A DNA stretch of 64,000 bases from Boswellia sacra. Lineage: Eukaryota; Streptophyta; Magnoliopsida; Sapindales; Burseraceae. The notes under the pieces are model-generated. The model saw nothing but the letters and a program-made list of their open reading frames with translations, did no database searches and was not told the DNA's origin. The stretch is from positions 248,001-312,000 of the forward strand of contig SNVD02009765.1 of the NCBI GenBank assembly GCA_013180625.2, written 5' to 3'. Both the position numbers and the translations under genes were made by a program. This document shows, piece after piece, positions 35,564 through 47,141 of this stretch (position 1 is the first letter of the stretch; each line of letters begins with the position of its first letter).

Positions 35564-35815
35564 ACTTAGAATTAGGAAACTTTGAGTATAAGCCTTGAAA
35601 AATACTTCAATCGATTGATTTATCAACACTGTTTAGTACACATATATATACAAAAAGCTTTGGACAGCTGTCAAACTCTGATTGGTTAAATTGTAACTAA
35701 TTATAACTAATTGTAACTTTGCTAACAAAGTTAATAGAACCAGCAAACAGAGTTAACAGCACCAGCTAACAGACTAACAACATTAACTAACTGTATTGAA
35801 CAATTATAGCTAACA
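35564..35815 (-). repeat. 5' LTR of copia element
   Basis: Same length as 30831-31082 with 10 substitutions. It is followed by AATGG, the probable target duplication. Confidence 0.93.
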
Positions 35816-35820
35816 AATGG

Positions 35821-36510
35821 GGATATGATGAGTGGTCATCTCTCGCTAAAACTCTATGAGATGGGTGTCTGTCCCAATGCCTGGTTATGACACGTGGGCA
35901 TTCCCATCTTCACCAATCTAATCCCTATCTTGAGGGAACTATAAACTCATTAAATTAAAGCCTTGACATGAAACCATTAAATTAAAACCTTGATCCTTGC
36001 CAATCTTTTTGAGTCTCTTAGCCGTTGGGGCAATCTTTTTGAGTATGTTAGCTAGCCTTTGGTTCCATCGATGTGGGCTTTTTCCTTTCCGCCACTGGTT
36101 TCTTCTTAACTTCAGTGGGTCTTTCCCCAAGTTGAGCCTCTAGATTCATCTTGATTTTAGCATCAAGGCTTGGCTGTGCATTCTAATTAGCACCACTGGA
36201 ACCTCCTTCCTGCATTCCTTAGGTTCAAGTTTGGTGATGGTTTAGTTTTAATAAAATTTTGATTATTTATCAAAGAATTTTTGTTATTCTATTTTCTTAG
36301 TAAAGGGATAGAAATATCAACAATACCTTGCACTGTTAATTGGTTCAAAGTTCAAGTTCAAATGGGGGTTAAATATTCCCACACTGGTTGGTATCAGAAC
36401 GTTACGCGTGATGACCAAAATTCTTTGATTCGATACTTGGAAATTAAAATAAATAAAGGAGGACGACATCTGTATCGGAATAACATAATTTCTCTCCCTC
36501 TGTAATTTTA
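35821..36510. other. intergenic, no gene recognised
   Basis: Near 36391-36402 is TGGTATCAGAAC, a possible primer site of another, otherwise lost, LTR element. Short open stretches on both strands show no family signature. Confidence 0.3.
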
Positions 36511-36514
36511 CTCT

Positions 36515-36935
36515 GCTCGGGCGACAGGCGATTCCTCCTCCGCTCTTCTCAAACCTTGAGGTAGAACTAATTATTAACTCAAAAAAATTTCTTTTGCTTC
36601 CTCTATATATCTACATGTTTTGCGTAGCTACTCCTGCTTTTCTGATTCTTATTGACATGCTTTATTAACTCTACTTTTTTTCGCCCAACATGGACTTAAG
36701 CAGGTTCTTCAATTACTTTTCTGAAGCATCACAATATCTGAGACAACGTATGCAAACAAATATTCAACCAGTTTTCCAGGTAATTGCTTCAAGCTCGCCA
36801 ACATGCGTCATTCTTCGTTAAAGTATAAAGAAGTTGCAAAAGTTTATATATAAAAGTTATAAAAATCTTTACGTGTTTTGAAGAGATTTTTATCATCCCT
36901 ATATTCTTGAATCTTGCATTTTATTAATGGACATG
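36515..36935 (+). pseudogene. CNL-family leader copy 4
   Basis: Exon 1 end is CTTCTCAAACCTTGAG|gtagaac (about 36547-36562). The leader exon 36704-36779 (TTCTTCAATTACTTTTCTGA) has an AG acceptor (TTAAGCAG) and a CAG|GTAATTG donor, both intact. The downstream tail keeps TTTACGTGTTTTGAAGAG and the TATTCTTGAATCTTGC block. Confidence 0.6.
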
Positions 36936-36980
36936 CATGCACCAAGGTATATAATGCAACAAAAAAGCTTTATATAAAGA

Positions 36981-37148
36981 ATAATACTATATCTATAACT
37001 CATTACAATCTAAGTTGACAAAATACTACTGGAGATATAATTAATATGCCACCTATTATAACTTTCCTTATTCATTTTTGTTTTTTACTCCTTCAGTAAA
37101 TTTTTGTCAACTCAAGTTATAAGGAATTAATTGTAGATGTAGCATTGC
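36981..37148. mobile_element. MITE, 168 bp
   Basis: The ends are inverted copies: ATACTATATCTATAACTCAT and CTAAGTTGACAAAATACTAC on the left match the reverse complement of the right (ATGCTACATCTACAATTAAT, TGAGTTGACAAAAATTTACT). The flanks share TTTATATAA (36969-36977 and 37150-37158), a probable 9-bp target duplication. That size would fit Mutator-type MITEs. A related partial copy lies near 58940-58995. Confidence 0.65.
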
Positions 37149-37489
37149 TTTTATATAAGATATGTATGCTGCTCTAGAAATCATAAGACTCTAATTTCCT
37201 TCTTGTTGAAAACCTCTGTGAGTGTGACGAGACAGGAAGAGTTAGACAGTTGGTGGAGAAAAGTAAACAATTAGATTTAAAGATTGAGGTAAAAAGAAGA
37301 AGAAGAATAATTAAATAGAATCAAATAGATAAAAATAAGAAATGAAAGGTATAGCTCAGGCCATAGGGTAGCTCCTTGCCCTTTGTCAAGAGGGTTATCT
37401 CCCATAAGAACTTTTTCAGAATTAAAAGCACTCTTCATTAACCTTTCCATGTATTAAATCAAACATGTTATTTTAGTATAAACTACCGA

Positions 37490-37740
37490 TTTTCTTATTC
37501 TCATTCACATGCTTTGTTAACTCTATTTGATCATTTGGCTCAATTTACATGGCAAGCAGGTTCCTTAATCGCTTCTAGCATCAGAGAATCTGACACAACA
37601 GGGAATAAACAACCAACCGGTTTGCAGGTTTTCTTTGATCTTGTGATCAGCTACCTAGAAAACTTATCATTATTGCCTGCGCCTACATAAGTTGTGTGCA
37701 TGATGCTTTGATCAAATCGTTCTTTAATAACTAGTGAGAA
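37490..37740 (+). pseudogene. CNL-family leader copy 5
   Basis: The leader exon 37560-37627 has acceptor GGCAAGCAG and donor TTTGCAG|GTTTTC and contains AGCATCAGAGAATCTGACAC, close to the copy at 52741. The intron-like tail GATCTTGTGATCAGCTACCT and TTGCCTGCGCC follow. Exon 1 is not recognisable here. Confidence 0.55.
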
Positions 37741-38204
37741 TATAAATGAGTCTTATTTTAAGTTCTGGATCGATATCGGTACCAATAAAATTATTATAGA
37801 AATTTTATATTACAAGTGCTTACATTAATTTAGTTTATTTCTAACTAGTTAACACTGAGAATATGTATGTATCATTTGATTACTATTGTACAAAAAAAAA
37901 AAATTGTTGTACATATTTCACAAGAGACATAACATATATGCGTCCATATTTGTTTTTATAAGTAAAGAAAACTATGATAGAGTATATATTCGTCATATCT
38001 TCCTAAATAACTTTCAAAAACTATTCTCTATGACAGGTAGACGTTAAATATAGATACATTATACATACGGGTGATCAGCTATGAAAACATAAAATCTATT
38101 GAAATATACAGGCACATGCATATACAGACATACACATGCATGTATTACTCCATAGCTTGGCAATAAAAAAAAAAAAAGACACCAATATTATTCTTCTTCT
38201 TTTT

Positions 38205-38605
38205 CAACCATTAATGTTTGCAGCATGGACGAAGCAGGATTAATTCCGGCATTGGTTACGGTGGTAACATCTAGCATGTGGTGCCCGAATATACAAGATC
38301 ATGAAGTCCAAATAGGAAAAATATGCGCAAGAACTTTGCTGACCTTGAAACTGATGAAAAGAAAGAGGAAAAATCAAATTTGACTAAGAAAATGGAACGG
38401 ACACCTCATGGTAAAATATGGCTTCAAGAGGTGAAGGAGATCAGAGTTGAAGTCGAGAAATTGGAGAGTAAATACCAAAATCTAAGAAGCCAAAAAAAAA
38501 AAAAAACCCTTGCCTAGGGTATGGCGACTTCATAAATAAGTGAAGCTTGGTAAAATAATTGTGGAAATAACTAAAAAAGTAGTGGAAATCAAACAAAAAA
38601 TAAAT
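38205..38605 (+). pseudogene. CNL-type coiled-coil gene fragment
   Basis: TTTGCAGC then ATGGACGAAGCAGG marks the probable exon acceptor and start. The frame then shifts. From 38323 it reads RKNFADLETDEKKEEKSN, PHGKIWLQEVKEIRVEVEKL, ending KKKKTLA after a poly-A slippage tract (38494-38508). It is closely parallel to residues 35-105 of the open copy at 41048. No NB-ARC domain follows. Confidence 0.6.
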
Positions 38606-38875
38606 CTAAAATTTTGATTCAATCTCTGATTGAAATTGAAATTTTATTAAGTGTTGTATTTTTGTAAGAACTAAGATATTCAGCCTCGTTTGTGACAAAG
38701 AAGAAGCACTTGGACAGAGAGAAGGCAGTAGGCAAGGGAGTGTGAGAGAGAGAGACAGAGAGGACAGAATGCAGGAGACCAGTGAAGAAGGAAATGAGGA
38801 AGGATGCCTAATTAGGGTTACGGTTTTTTCTCTATTGAATAATTTTTGTTCACTCATCAAAATAATTCCTTTGGC

Positions 38876-38940
38876 CTGGTGGTAGAGTTTAGTTTTTATG
38901 TTTTAAAGTCTTATTCTTTCGAATCCGGGCACTTACAAAT
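38876..38940 (+). repeat. possible tRNA-derived SINE head
   Basis: TGGCCTGGTGGTAGAGTT resembles a Pol III A box and TTCGAATCCGGGC a B box about 40 nt later, as in plant SINE heads. There is no tRNA fold and the body and tail are not defined. Confidence 0.35.
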
Positions 38941-39169
38941 ATATTTTTAAAGTTTAAATGACCATTATAACCCTCAGGTTTCAATTTTTTTCCAACTTAA
39001 TGGTTGCTTTCAGTTCCACTAAAATCTGAACTCTGTCCATATAAAAAGTTCTGTCTGCTTGTTGCCGCATAAGCAACTTCCAAGAACTTACAGTATTGTT
39101 TCTGAACTTGCCTGAATAAAAAATGAATGGAGACTTGACTTTAGAAAATGGAAGGAAAGGATAACTCTA

Positions 39170-39595
39170 TATAAACCCTCGCGCGCATGTCCAATTCTAT
39201 TCTCTCACTCTTTCAGGAAAATGGAAGCAAAGGATAACTCTGTATAAACCCTCGCTCGCATGTCCAACTCTACTCTCTAACTCTTTCAAATCGCCGGGTA
39301 CCTGCTCTCACTCTTTCAAACCTCCAGGAATCTGCAATCTACTCTGCTCAGGCGTTTCAAACCTTCAGGTAGAACTAATTCTTCGGTGGTGTGTTCCAGA
39401 GCTAGTACTCCTCCTTTTATTCTTATTCATGATATGCCTTGTTGACTCTAATTATTTCCTTCAACATGCATTTGAATAGGTTCCTCAAATACTTTTCTCA
39501 AGCATCTAAGACAACAGAAAAGACAATATTATCTACCGCTTTCATTTTGCAGGTAATTATTAGCTTGCCTTATATGAACTTCGCTTGCCTTCTCT
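39170..39595 (+). pseudogene. CNL-family leader copy 6
   Basis: A promoter-proximal stretch TATAAACCCTCGC is present twice (39172 and 39243) with TCCAATTCTATTCTCTCACT-type repeats, pointing to a 70-bp tandem duplication at the probable transcription start. Exon 1 end is CAAACCTTCAG|gtagaac. The leader exon 39480-39552 has acceptor TTTGAATAG and donor CAG|GTAATT. Confidence 0.6.
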
Positions 39596-39836
39596 AACGT
39601 GTAAGGGCTGCCATGTATTAATTCGGCTTGCCTTCTTTGTCAAAACGTTGCTGCCCTGTATGAACTCTGTTTTGATTCTTTGCATTCCTGAAGCCTTCAG
39701 TGAATTCAGCTAACCTTCTTCCTCAAGTCCGCTCCTTCTTCTTTATCAAACGTTTTTACGTACATCGTAACGTCAAACCGTTGGTAGCACTTCGAGGTTG
39801 ACGAGCCTGGAAATTTTTGAGTGAACCTACCAAAAA

Positions 39837-40079
39837 CTATTTAAATGAAGTCACCGGCCAGTAAATGCCATGATACAAAACCTGGTTCTGTTTCAGGCCA
39901 GGGATGGTGGAGACGCGGTGCCATGCATTGTTTGTAGGGTTGTAACATGCAATCCACTTGGACACGTTTGCACGAAAGGACAAATCTCTAGAGTAAAAAG
40001 ACTCGTGAATTCTACTAGAAGTGTCAGCGGAGGATGGAGAAGGGAGCTGGGGTGAGAGGAAACCAATGGAGGAGCCCAA
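39837..40079 (-). pseudogene. F-box/kelch-like gene fragment (antisense to the cluster)
   Basis: The minus-strand frame contains ANVSKWIACYNPTNNAWHRV followed by STIPGLKQNQVL, which resembles the first kelch segment of plant F-box/kelch proteins, preceded by a Ser/Pro-rich stretch. There is no ATG in frame (a TAA lies just upstream of the first codons) and it ends soon after, so it is a fragment. Other kelch-like proteins cannot be excluded. Confidence 0.45.
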
Positions 40080-40084
40080 GCTTA

Positions 40085-41030
40085 ATTAATTTGTGGGTGA
40101 GAGTGAAGACAATCAGCAACTGATTAGAGGGGATGATAAAGAGGGAGAGGGTGGAAATATCGAGAGGAGAAATTTGTCATGGAATAGAGGGTAGGTGAGA
40201 AAGGGTGATAAGTTGCTGGGTTTTGGAGCTGATTTCTAAGATTTCCTTGTTCTGGTTAATCCAATGTTTGGTTTATCTGATACACATACACATCATCCTT
40301 TCTTAATTAATTTGGTGGCTTTGGAGAGTTCGAGCAATAAAAGGGAGAATGTTGATATAAATCGAACTTCAATCTTTGTTTAATTATAATGTATGAATGA
40401 TTACATTAGTCCATGTCCATCAGCAATTGTGGATGCACTGCATATTCCATAATGTACATTAACAATATATTAGTGGTTAGAAAACCTGTGTTTGTTTTTA
40501 TTTCTTGAGTTTTTGTTTTCCAAATTTTAAAAGAATGTTTGTTTGGTTTCAAATTTTTTTTAATTTTAAAAATAATATGTAGTTGATATTAATTTCGATG
40601 TACTATAAAATGTATATTTTCATAAAACTGTTTTTTAAAAATGCTAGCGAAAACACTTAAAAGTCTCAAAAATAGGCAGAGAAAAGCAATAGTATACCAA
40701 TTATCAATGGCTACGGGAAATATTTTCGGAGGTCATTATATTCTCAAATGGGTTTGAAACAAGGCCCATGGACCTTCTCTACGCGACGTCTCTGCTTGAG
40801 AGTTTGTCACATTAACCTATTTCTAAATAGTAACGATCGGGCTGGACAAGTGAATGGTAAGACTGGAAAACAAGTACTTCCTCAGTATATGTTATTGGTT
40901 GCGAAACGATGCATGAAAAGAGAGGAAGTTACAGTACAGACTACTTTACTAGTGGAAGTGAATGGGAATAGACAATTAATGACAAGCTAATTAAACCATT
41001 AATGTCAATTAATATTCTTCTTCTTTTAAA
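40085..41030. other. non-coding stretch between leader and coiled-coil exon
   Basis: No recognised gene. The open frame at 40748-40990 has no family signature. CCATTAATGT-type repeats at 40994 and 41030 precede the exon start of the next gene. Confidence 0.3.
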
Positions 41031-41047
41031 CCATTAATGTTTGGAGG

Positions 41048-41623
41048 ATGGAGGCAGCAGTCATACAAGGATTATTTACTGTAGTGATTGGGTTGGTAAC
41101 ATGTGGTGCCCAAACATACAAGATCGTGAAGCCTAACTATAATTACGTGAAAAATATAAGCAAGAACTTTGCTAGCCTTGAGAGGGAAGAAAGAGCTCTG
41201 TGTGAGGGAGAGAAAGCGGAAAAATCAAATTTGACTAGGAATAAAAAAATGCAGTTGACACCCAATGGTAAAATATGGTTTCAAAACGTGAAGGAGATCA
41301 GAGTTGAAGTCGAGAAATTGAAGATTAAATACAATCTAAGTAGAGAAAAACCCTTGCCTAGGGTATGTCGACCTCGTGAATCTGTGAAGCTTGGTAAACA
41401 AATTGTGAAAATAACTAAAAAAGTAGTTGATCTCAAGAATAAGGAAATAAAAATGATGGTTCCGAAGGTGCCATCTTCATTTCTAGGGAAAATGAGGAAG
41501 CTCATCCACAAAAAAAAAAATGAGGAATTTACTCAGAAAGTGACTATAACGTTTGAGAAGGTGCAAATTTCAATTGTATATTCGATGGCTTCCATTTTGG
41601 TTGCTAGCCCTCATGAGATTTAA
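41048..41623 (+). CDS. CNL-type N-terminal coiled-coil ORF, 191 codons, no NB-ARC
   Basis: ATG at 41048 starts MEAAVIQGLFTVVIGLVTC, a hydrophobic segment, then a charged helical region (ISKNFASLEREERALCEGEK), WFQNVKEIRVEVEKLKIKYN with the Trp-x-x-x-Val spacing of RPS2-type CC domains, a basic linker with LGKQIVKITKKVVDLK, and a stop after SILVASPHEI. CNL proteins continue with a P-loop, absent here, so this is a truncated gene or at most a CC-only protein. The exon acceptor expected before the ATG is altered (TTTGGAG instead of TTTGCAG), which argues against normal splicing. Family call by pattern only. Confidence 0.55.
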   Translation: MEAAVIQGLFTVVIGLVTCGAQTYKIVKPNYNYVKNISKNFASLEREERALCEGEKAEKSNLTRNKKMQLTPNGKIWFQNVKEIRVEVEKLKIKYNLSREKPLPRVCRPRESVKLGKQIVKITKKVVDLKNKEIKMMVPKVPSSFLGKMRKLIHKKKNEEFTQKVTITFEKVQISIVYSMASILVASPHEI

Positions 41624-41785
41624 CTTTGCTTATGTACTTAATTTTCTCTAATTCATTTACAGGTCCTATTAAATTCTTCTAATTATCATAACTACTTTCT
41701 TTGTAAGCTGGATAAGTTTTATGTGAGGTTTCAGAAGCAGGAGAAATTAAGAATATTTACTCAGGTTCGTCCTAATTTTTACTCT
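41624..41785 (+). other. downstream region shared with two other fragments
   Basis: GATTTAACTTTGCTTATG through TCCTAATTTTTACT aligns with 17180-17365 and 30400-30590, so the duplicated unit extends past the stop codon. Confidence 0.5.
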
Positions 41786-42895
41786 TTATAATAAAACTTT
41801 ACTCATATATAATACATTTAATTAGTAGAAAAGTCTCTATACATGTTAGTGTAAACTTGATGCCATGCCAAAGAAAACTTCCATAGCTCTTGTTCTGTAT
41901 CTCTTATATATATATATATATTTGCTTAACATTATATTCTAACTAGTTTTTGGATTTGCTCGGAGACATAATAATCTGACATTTAGTTCAGAGAAATTTC
42001 AAGCAAATTACATATTTACACTTATTCTCATCAAGTAATTAATTTATATCTATTTGTTGTTATCAAATTATATATCCTCTAGACCTCTTCTGCACCTATA
42101 GACGACAGAGGCTATCCACAAATCTTGTAATAGTATATTATGCACTCATGTCATTGGAAAAAATCAAATTTAACAACAAACCACTGTTTGGTTGCCTAGA
42201 AACTCAAAAATAACTGAATAAGCTAAATATAACTGTACTGGGCTTTTGGATTTATTGAAATTTCTTGGAATACATGACAACCAGTGGCCCCCATTTTCAT
42301 ATTTTTATTAGCACTCATTTTTTTAGCTATTAGACTTGGATAATTAAAATTCAAAAAAACAAAAAAAAAATTCAAGAAATCAATAGAGACAAAGCAAGAG
42401 GTGGGGTTTATAATGTATTAAGAATAAATAAATGAATGAAGGAGAATAAGAGAGGACGTTAACTCGCGTGGGTTTTCCAGAGAGCTACTTTGTGACTGTG
42501 AGGCTTATTGCCCGCCAAAAATGAGGAACATCAGGGGATGATTCTCCTTGTGACAAATCTGAGCCACAAAAAAAAGGTCCTGATATAATCGTTGTGCATT
42601 TATTGTTTTTATTTTTTCGGTTTGGAAGTAAACGACATCGTTTCTTTTAAAAAAAAAAAAAAACTGGAGACAGGAGATAACGGTAATGCGGTTGAGAAGG
42701 CGCCAAATTGAAATTCATTGTAGAAATTTGTCAAAAAAGCTGGGAATCCCTTCGGCTGTTTTTGATTTAATACGAGGATTGTACCTGAATGTAAAATAAT
42801 AATAAATAAATGAATAAATAATGATAATAATAATTCAGAAGATAACTGGGCAAAACAATTCAAATATGGAGAGATCACTGGGAGGAGAAGGCTTA
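41786..42895. other. intergenic, no gene recognised
   Basis: AT-rich, with a short (TA)n at about 41907-41922 and a poly-A/T run at 42649-42662. The minus-strand open stretch 42609-42878 has no recognised domain. Confidence 0.35.
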
Positions 42896-42899
42896 GGTG

Positions 42900-42953
42900 G
42901 TGTTTGTTTTAATCACTTAACACTTTTTAGATTTAGACACTTTTTAGGACTTA
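42900..42953. repeat. outer inverted-repeat arm beside Harbinger element
   Basis: TAATCACTTAACACTTTTTA plus GATTTAGACACTTTTTAGGA is the inverted copy of 49437-49486 (TAAAAAGTGTTAAGTGATTG and relatives). This arm lies outside the probable left terminus of the transposon. Confidence 0.6.
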
Positions 42954-43334
42954 GAGGCTGTTTGTTTTAACCACTTAAATTTAAATCTAAATAGATTTAA
43001 GTGGTTTAAAAATTTTTTTATTTATTTTAATGTCTAATCACGTATTTTAAGTCATATTTGTCTGAATTAAAAAAGTAAAAAATTATCACTTTTTTAATTT
43101 AAAATATCTGAATGTATAAAATACCAAAAACACCCTCCTATATAAACACAATTATAATTATTTTTTTCCTTCTCTCTTCTCACCTGGCTACCGTTCTCAG
43201 TTTCCAACCCCTCTCCCTTTGTGAACCCTACTTCTCAAATCTGGCCATTTCATCCACTTTCGGCACTGAAGCTAACTTTCCGACGACCGAATTTGGTAAT
43301 ATATGTCTATTTTTTGCTTGTTTCTATTTTTAAG

Positions 43335-46190
43335 CAATTAGATCGTGCCTATTAGAGATTTCTTGGCCATTTTTTTTGTCTGTGGATCTGCTTCTATCTC
43401 TGTTGAAGCAATTGGATCTGCTTCTGTTTTGTCTTTGTGGATCTGCAATTAGACCGAATCTGTTTTGCTAGTCTGTGTTGCTAGTTGATAACCGATAAGA
43501 GCAATAGACAAAAATAAATAATTGTAATTTGCATATTGGAGTTATTGCTTTTGTGTTTGGGACTCAAGGGAAGAAGTTATTTTATTGGAGTTTGAAATTT
43601 TGTGATTGTTTATTGTACTTCTACTTGACTCTTTCGGATCCACATTGATCAACTACTCATATATAAAATCATTTCTGGGTTCCACATATATGGTAACAAT
43701 AAATGTTTAACAAATGATCTGAGCAGTATGATATTCACCAGAGGTATTGTCTTCCTTCTTCATGCAATACGTTTTATGTGGTAGGTGATGGCCATGATTT
43801 CTATAGATAGGTCAATGTTGGTGTGAAAGCCCTTACTTGAGTTCGCTTAGCCAAGAGTGTATTCATGAAGTATTAAAAAATAAAGATGGAATTTTAAGGA
43901 ATGAATTTATGATATAAATGTTCTTGAAACAACCATTTCCATGCTTTGTTCTTGAAGTTATTGCCCTTTGACAAGGTTCAAGGGAGCATGAAAGCTTTTA
44001 GTCATCTGACTCTGCCAGCCACACTTTCGAAATAATTTTGTCAAAGCAATGACTGTTTTGAAAGCTATATCAAGAGACTATTATGGAACTTGGTTAATAT
44101 TACAATTTATAGATAAAGTCACTTCTAGCTGTAAAATATCTTTCTAAATTATTTCCTTTCTCTTTGCAGATTTCCTTGTTAGTGATATGTAATGCTTTAT
44201 TGATTTGGATTCCATTTGGATTTGATCTAGCTTCTTTAGATAGAACTTAATTTAATTCTTTTGAAGCTTGGGATTGAACTGAAATATTGAGACCCTGATC
44301 TGAGTCTTCTCACTCCCTTGTTTTCTTTGCCTTTGCTTATGCATCACTCTTACACGATTGAGCATAAAAGAATAAACAATCGTAGAATGTTTGGATGTGC
44401 ATATAAAATGTTTTAAAAGCCTGGCATCGGAGACACTCTGGATCACTTTAGAAATGAATTTTGGGGATTTGAATTTTCATCGAAGTGCCTTTGAAGATAC
44501 AGAATCCTCTTGTAGAGTATCGCTAAACTTGCAAGCCTGCTATATAAATGTGATCTACCATCCTAGGAGTTGATCTGAGAAGGGACTGCAGGCCCAACCT
44601 AAGGAGAGGTGCAAAAAACGGTTCCTTCAAGAGGCATCGACCACCCATGCTTATATATTATTGCTTAAGAAAATTAGAATTTTAAAGGAAAGGACATGTG
44701 ATTTAGAAAATTTGCATTTTAGAGGGGGGAAATGTTTGGTCGGCAAAAAACATATTAACTATATGAAAGATGCCATAAGTGGATTTAATATATATTTCTT
44801 CCTGAGACTCTTGTTGATTTTGGATATCAGTTTTAGAAAACAAGAAATTAAAGCAGATGATTATCTAGCTATTTTTGGCATGGACAACAATTCTTGAACT
44901 AATTAATCCAAAGGTTCTATTCTATTATACAACATTCTCTACGTGAAATTCTTATATATATGATTTAATTTAATTTGTACAATATCGGATCCAGAAGTAA
45001 TAATTGTGGTAGCCTTCACATTTCATGTGCTTGTGCTTCGTGAAGTCAACTCAAGCAATTTAATTTACTCGTGCAATTTTGTGCCTCTAATAAATCTGGG
45101 TTCATGAGTTTGCAAACTTGTATACCAAGTTTTTGAACAGAAGCCCACAAGCCCGATCCATTAGTGACCATGATTGATTAAGTTGTACTAGTAGATCTGG
45201 TTATATGAATATAAATAGTGATCTTTCTCGATATACTTTTTGTATTGTAAAAGTAGATTTTTACCACTTTTACTCTATTTACCACATATTTGTCAATGTC
45301 TTGTATCGAGCCACGTCTCTCTAATCTAGACTGTACAGTTGTATTCACCTTTTAATTTACATATACTACATTACCTCCAAAAGGCCCCCAATTACATTGT
45401 TACTTAAACTTTGAAATGACTGGAAAACTTTAATGTATAGTGCACCAACCCACATAGCAATTTCCTTTTCCTTATCTCTTCAAGTCTATACTCGCAGAAT
45501 GTGAAAGTAATTAATTTAATAAATGACTATGGTAGAAAACTTTAAGTATGTCGAAATGTTTAGCATCCAAATTAATTTCAATTAAAAGCGAAGTGGAGTC
45601 ATTAAAAAAAGTGACAATAATATAATATTCAGATTAACAAAGTTTTTAGAGTAAGATATCAAACAAAGAGAGAAGTCTGACCTGAATGGTGAACCAGCTG
45701 GTCTTCTTTTGTTTATTTATTTATTATCTTCTGCTAAAAGTGAGGACCACATTTCAAGTTCTAATTTATAATAATTAACAAAAGGGTTTGATGATTACGT
45801 AGAATTTTGAACATTGGATTAAGACTTATAACTAAGATATAATATAATATGGTAGCCAGAGAGAAGTTTTTTGTATTAACAAATTAAAAGATTACCTAAA
45901 AGATTGAGAACTCTTCTTTCATTTTTATTTTTATTTTTATTTTCTGTTTTGCTGCTCAAGTTCAAGTTTTTTTCTTTTTTTTTTCTAAGTTTTGAATAAA
46001 TAAATTTTGTTAAGTTTGTGTTGTTATGGCTTAGAGCTAGAAGGGATCCTTACAACTATGAATTATGTGTTGGTTCTATTGAATTGGTTTTCATTATTTT
46101 ATTGAATTGGTTTTCATTTCTGTAGGAATGATTTTGACTTGTATGCTTATATTCACTTGATTTGTTTTTAATTGAACTTCTTTTCATATA
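43335..46190. other. Harbinger interior, leader and non-coding
   Basis: Around 43170-43305 is a CT-rich, exon-like leader ending TTTG|GTAATA, which could be the first untranslated exon of the SANT gene. The rest to 46190 has no supportable gene; open frames at 44391-44573 and 44661-44897 show no known domain. Confidence 0.35.
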
Positions 46191-46193
46191 TAG

Positions 46194-47141
46194 ATGTCTC
46201 AAAATTCTGAGAATAATAGGGCTAATTGGACTTATCACATTCAAAGAAAACAATTCATTGATCTTTGTATCCAAGAGGTGAATAATGGATATAGATCTGG
46301 AGCTTCATTGAAGTCATGTGCTTGGAATCAAATTGGAGAAGAGTTGAAGAAGTTAACGGGAAAAACTCTTAGCCAAAAACAACTTAAAAATGGGTGGGAT
46401 TACATGAAAAAACAATATTCTATTTGGCTTAAATTGACTACCACTACAGGATATGGCTACAATTACATAACTCGAGCTATTGAATGGCCTAATGAGAGAT
46501 GGGAAGATTATTTACAGGTAAAAATCCTTTTCATTTCTCAATTTTTTTTAAATTCCTTATTTGTTTAATTACATATGCCTAATTAGTTTTTTTTAAAACA
46601 AAAATATCCTGAAGCTAAACAATTTTGATATAAGCCCTTAGCAAATCTTGAGGAGTTAGAGGCTTTATTTGGAGGCGTATTAGCCACTGGAAATCATAGT
46701 TGGAGTACTGGTCTGAAAGGAAGTCTTGGTTTGGAAGAGGGAAACCCATCATCGTTTCATTCAAATTCAAAGACTTCTGAAACTTCAATTAATGTGGAGA
46801 AAGATGATGCTTTATCAAATGAACCACATTTGAGCTCCAACAATCTAAATGACTCATCTGCTTATGACAAAGAACATAGTGGGAGAAAGAAAAAGAAAAG
46901 TGGAGCGGATCAAGCTCAAGAGCAAGTAAATAAGTTATTACATATTTTGGAGAATGATAGTGTAGAAGAATCAGTGAAGCAATGTCTGACTATTTTAGAA
47001 ACACTACCACCATATGAGGACCCATTATTCTATGTGTTTGCTAATGCATTATGCATTAGGAAAGAGTTTCGGGTGGTGTGGTTGAACTGTAAAACTGACC
47101 AAGCAAGACTTGCATGGATTCGTAGTTTGTCAAGGATTTAG
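46194..47141 (+). pseudogene. Myb/SANT-like Harbinger accessory protein
   Basis: Exon 1 (46194-46517) encodes MSQNSENNRANWTYHIQ, FIDLCIQEVNNGYRSGAS, WDYMKKQYSIWLKLTTTTGY and WPNERWEDYLQ, a Myb_DNA-bind_3 domain, with donor CAG|GTAAAA. Exon 2 (about 46605-47141) begins KYPEAKQF, then a TGA at 46626-46628 where an Arg is usual, then YKPLANLEELEALFGGV. It ends with a region typical of L10-interacting MYB-like proteins. In PIF/Harbinger elements this protein binds DNA with the transposase. The acceptor AG before exon 2 is not visible. Confidence 0.85.

Larger units (their letters stand above)
30831..35815 (-). mobile_element. complete Ty1/copia (Ale-like) retrotransposon, inactivated
   Basis: Two 252-bp LTRs flank primer site, gag, protease, integrase, RT and RNase H in copia order on the minus strand. 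The LTRs differ at 10 positions (about 4%). The polyprotein is split by stops and frameshifts, so it cannot move by itself. The short LTRs and the gag wording suggest the Ale/Retrofit group; the assignment is an inference. The flanks are gene-cluster debris. Confidence 0.92.

Noticed and set aside
37350..37420. Stretch resembling an A box (GGTATAGCTCAGG)
   Set aside because: No B box at a proper distance and no tRNA fold.
42609..42878. 89-codon minus-strand ORF with a hydrophobic segment
   Set aside because: No known domain, ends in a poly-Phe/poly-A region, and no promoter or splice support.
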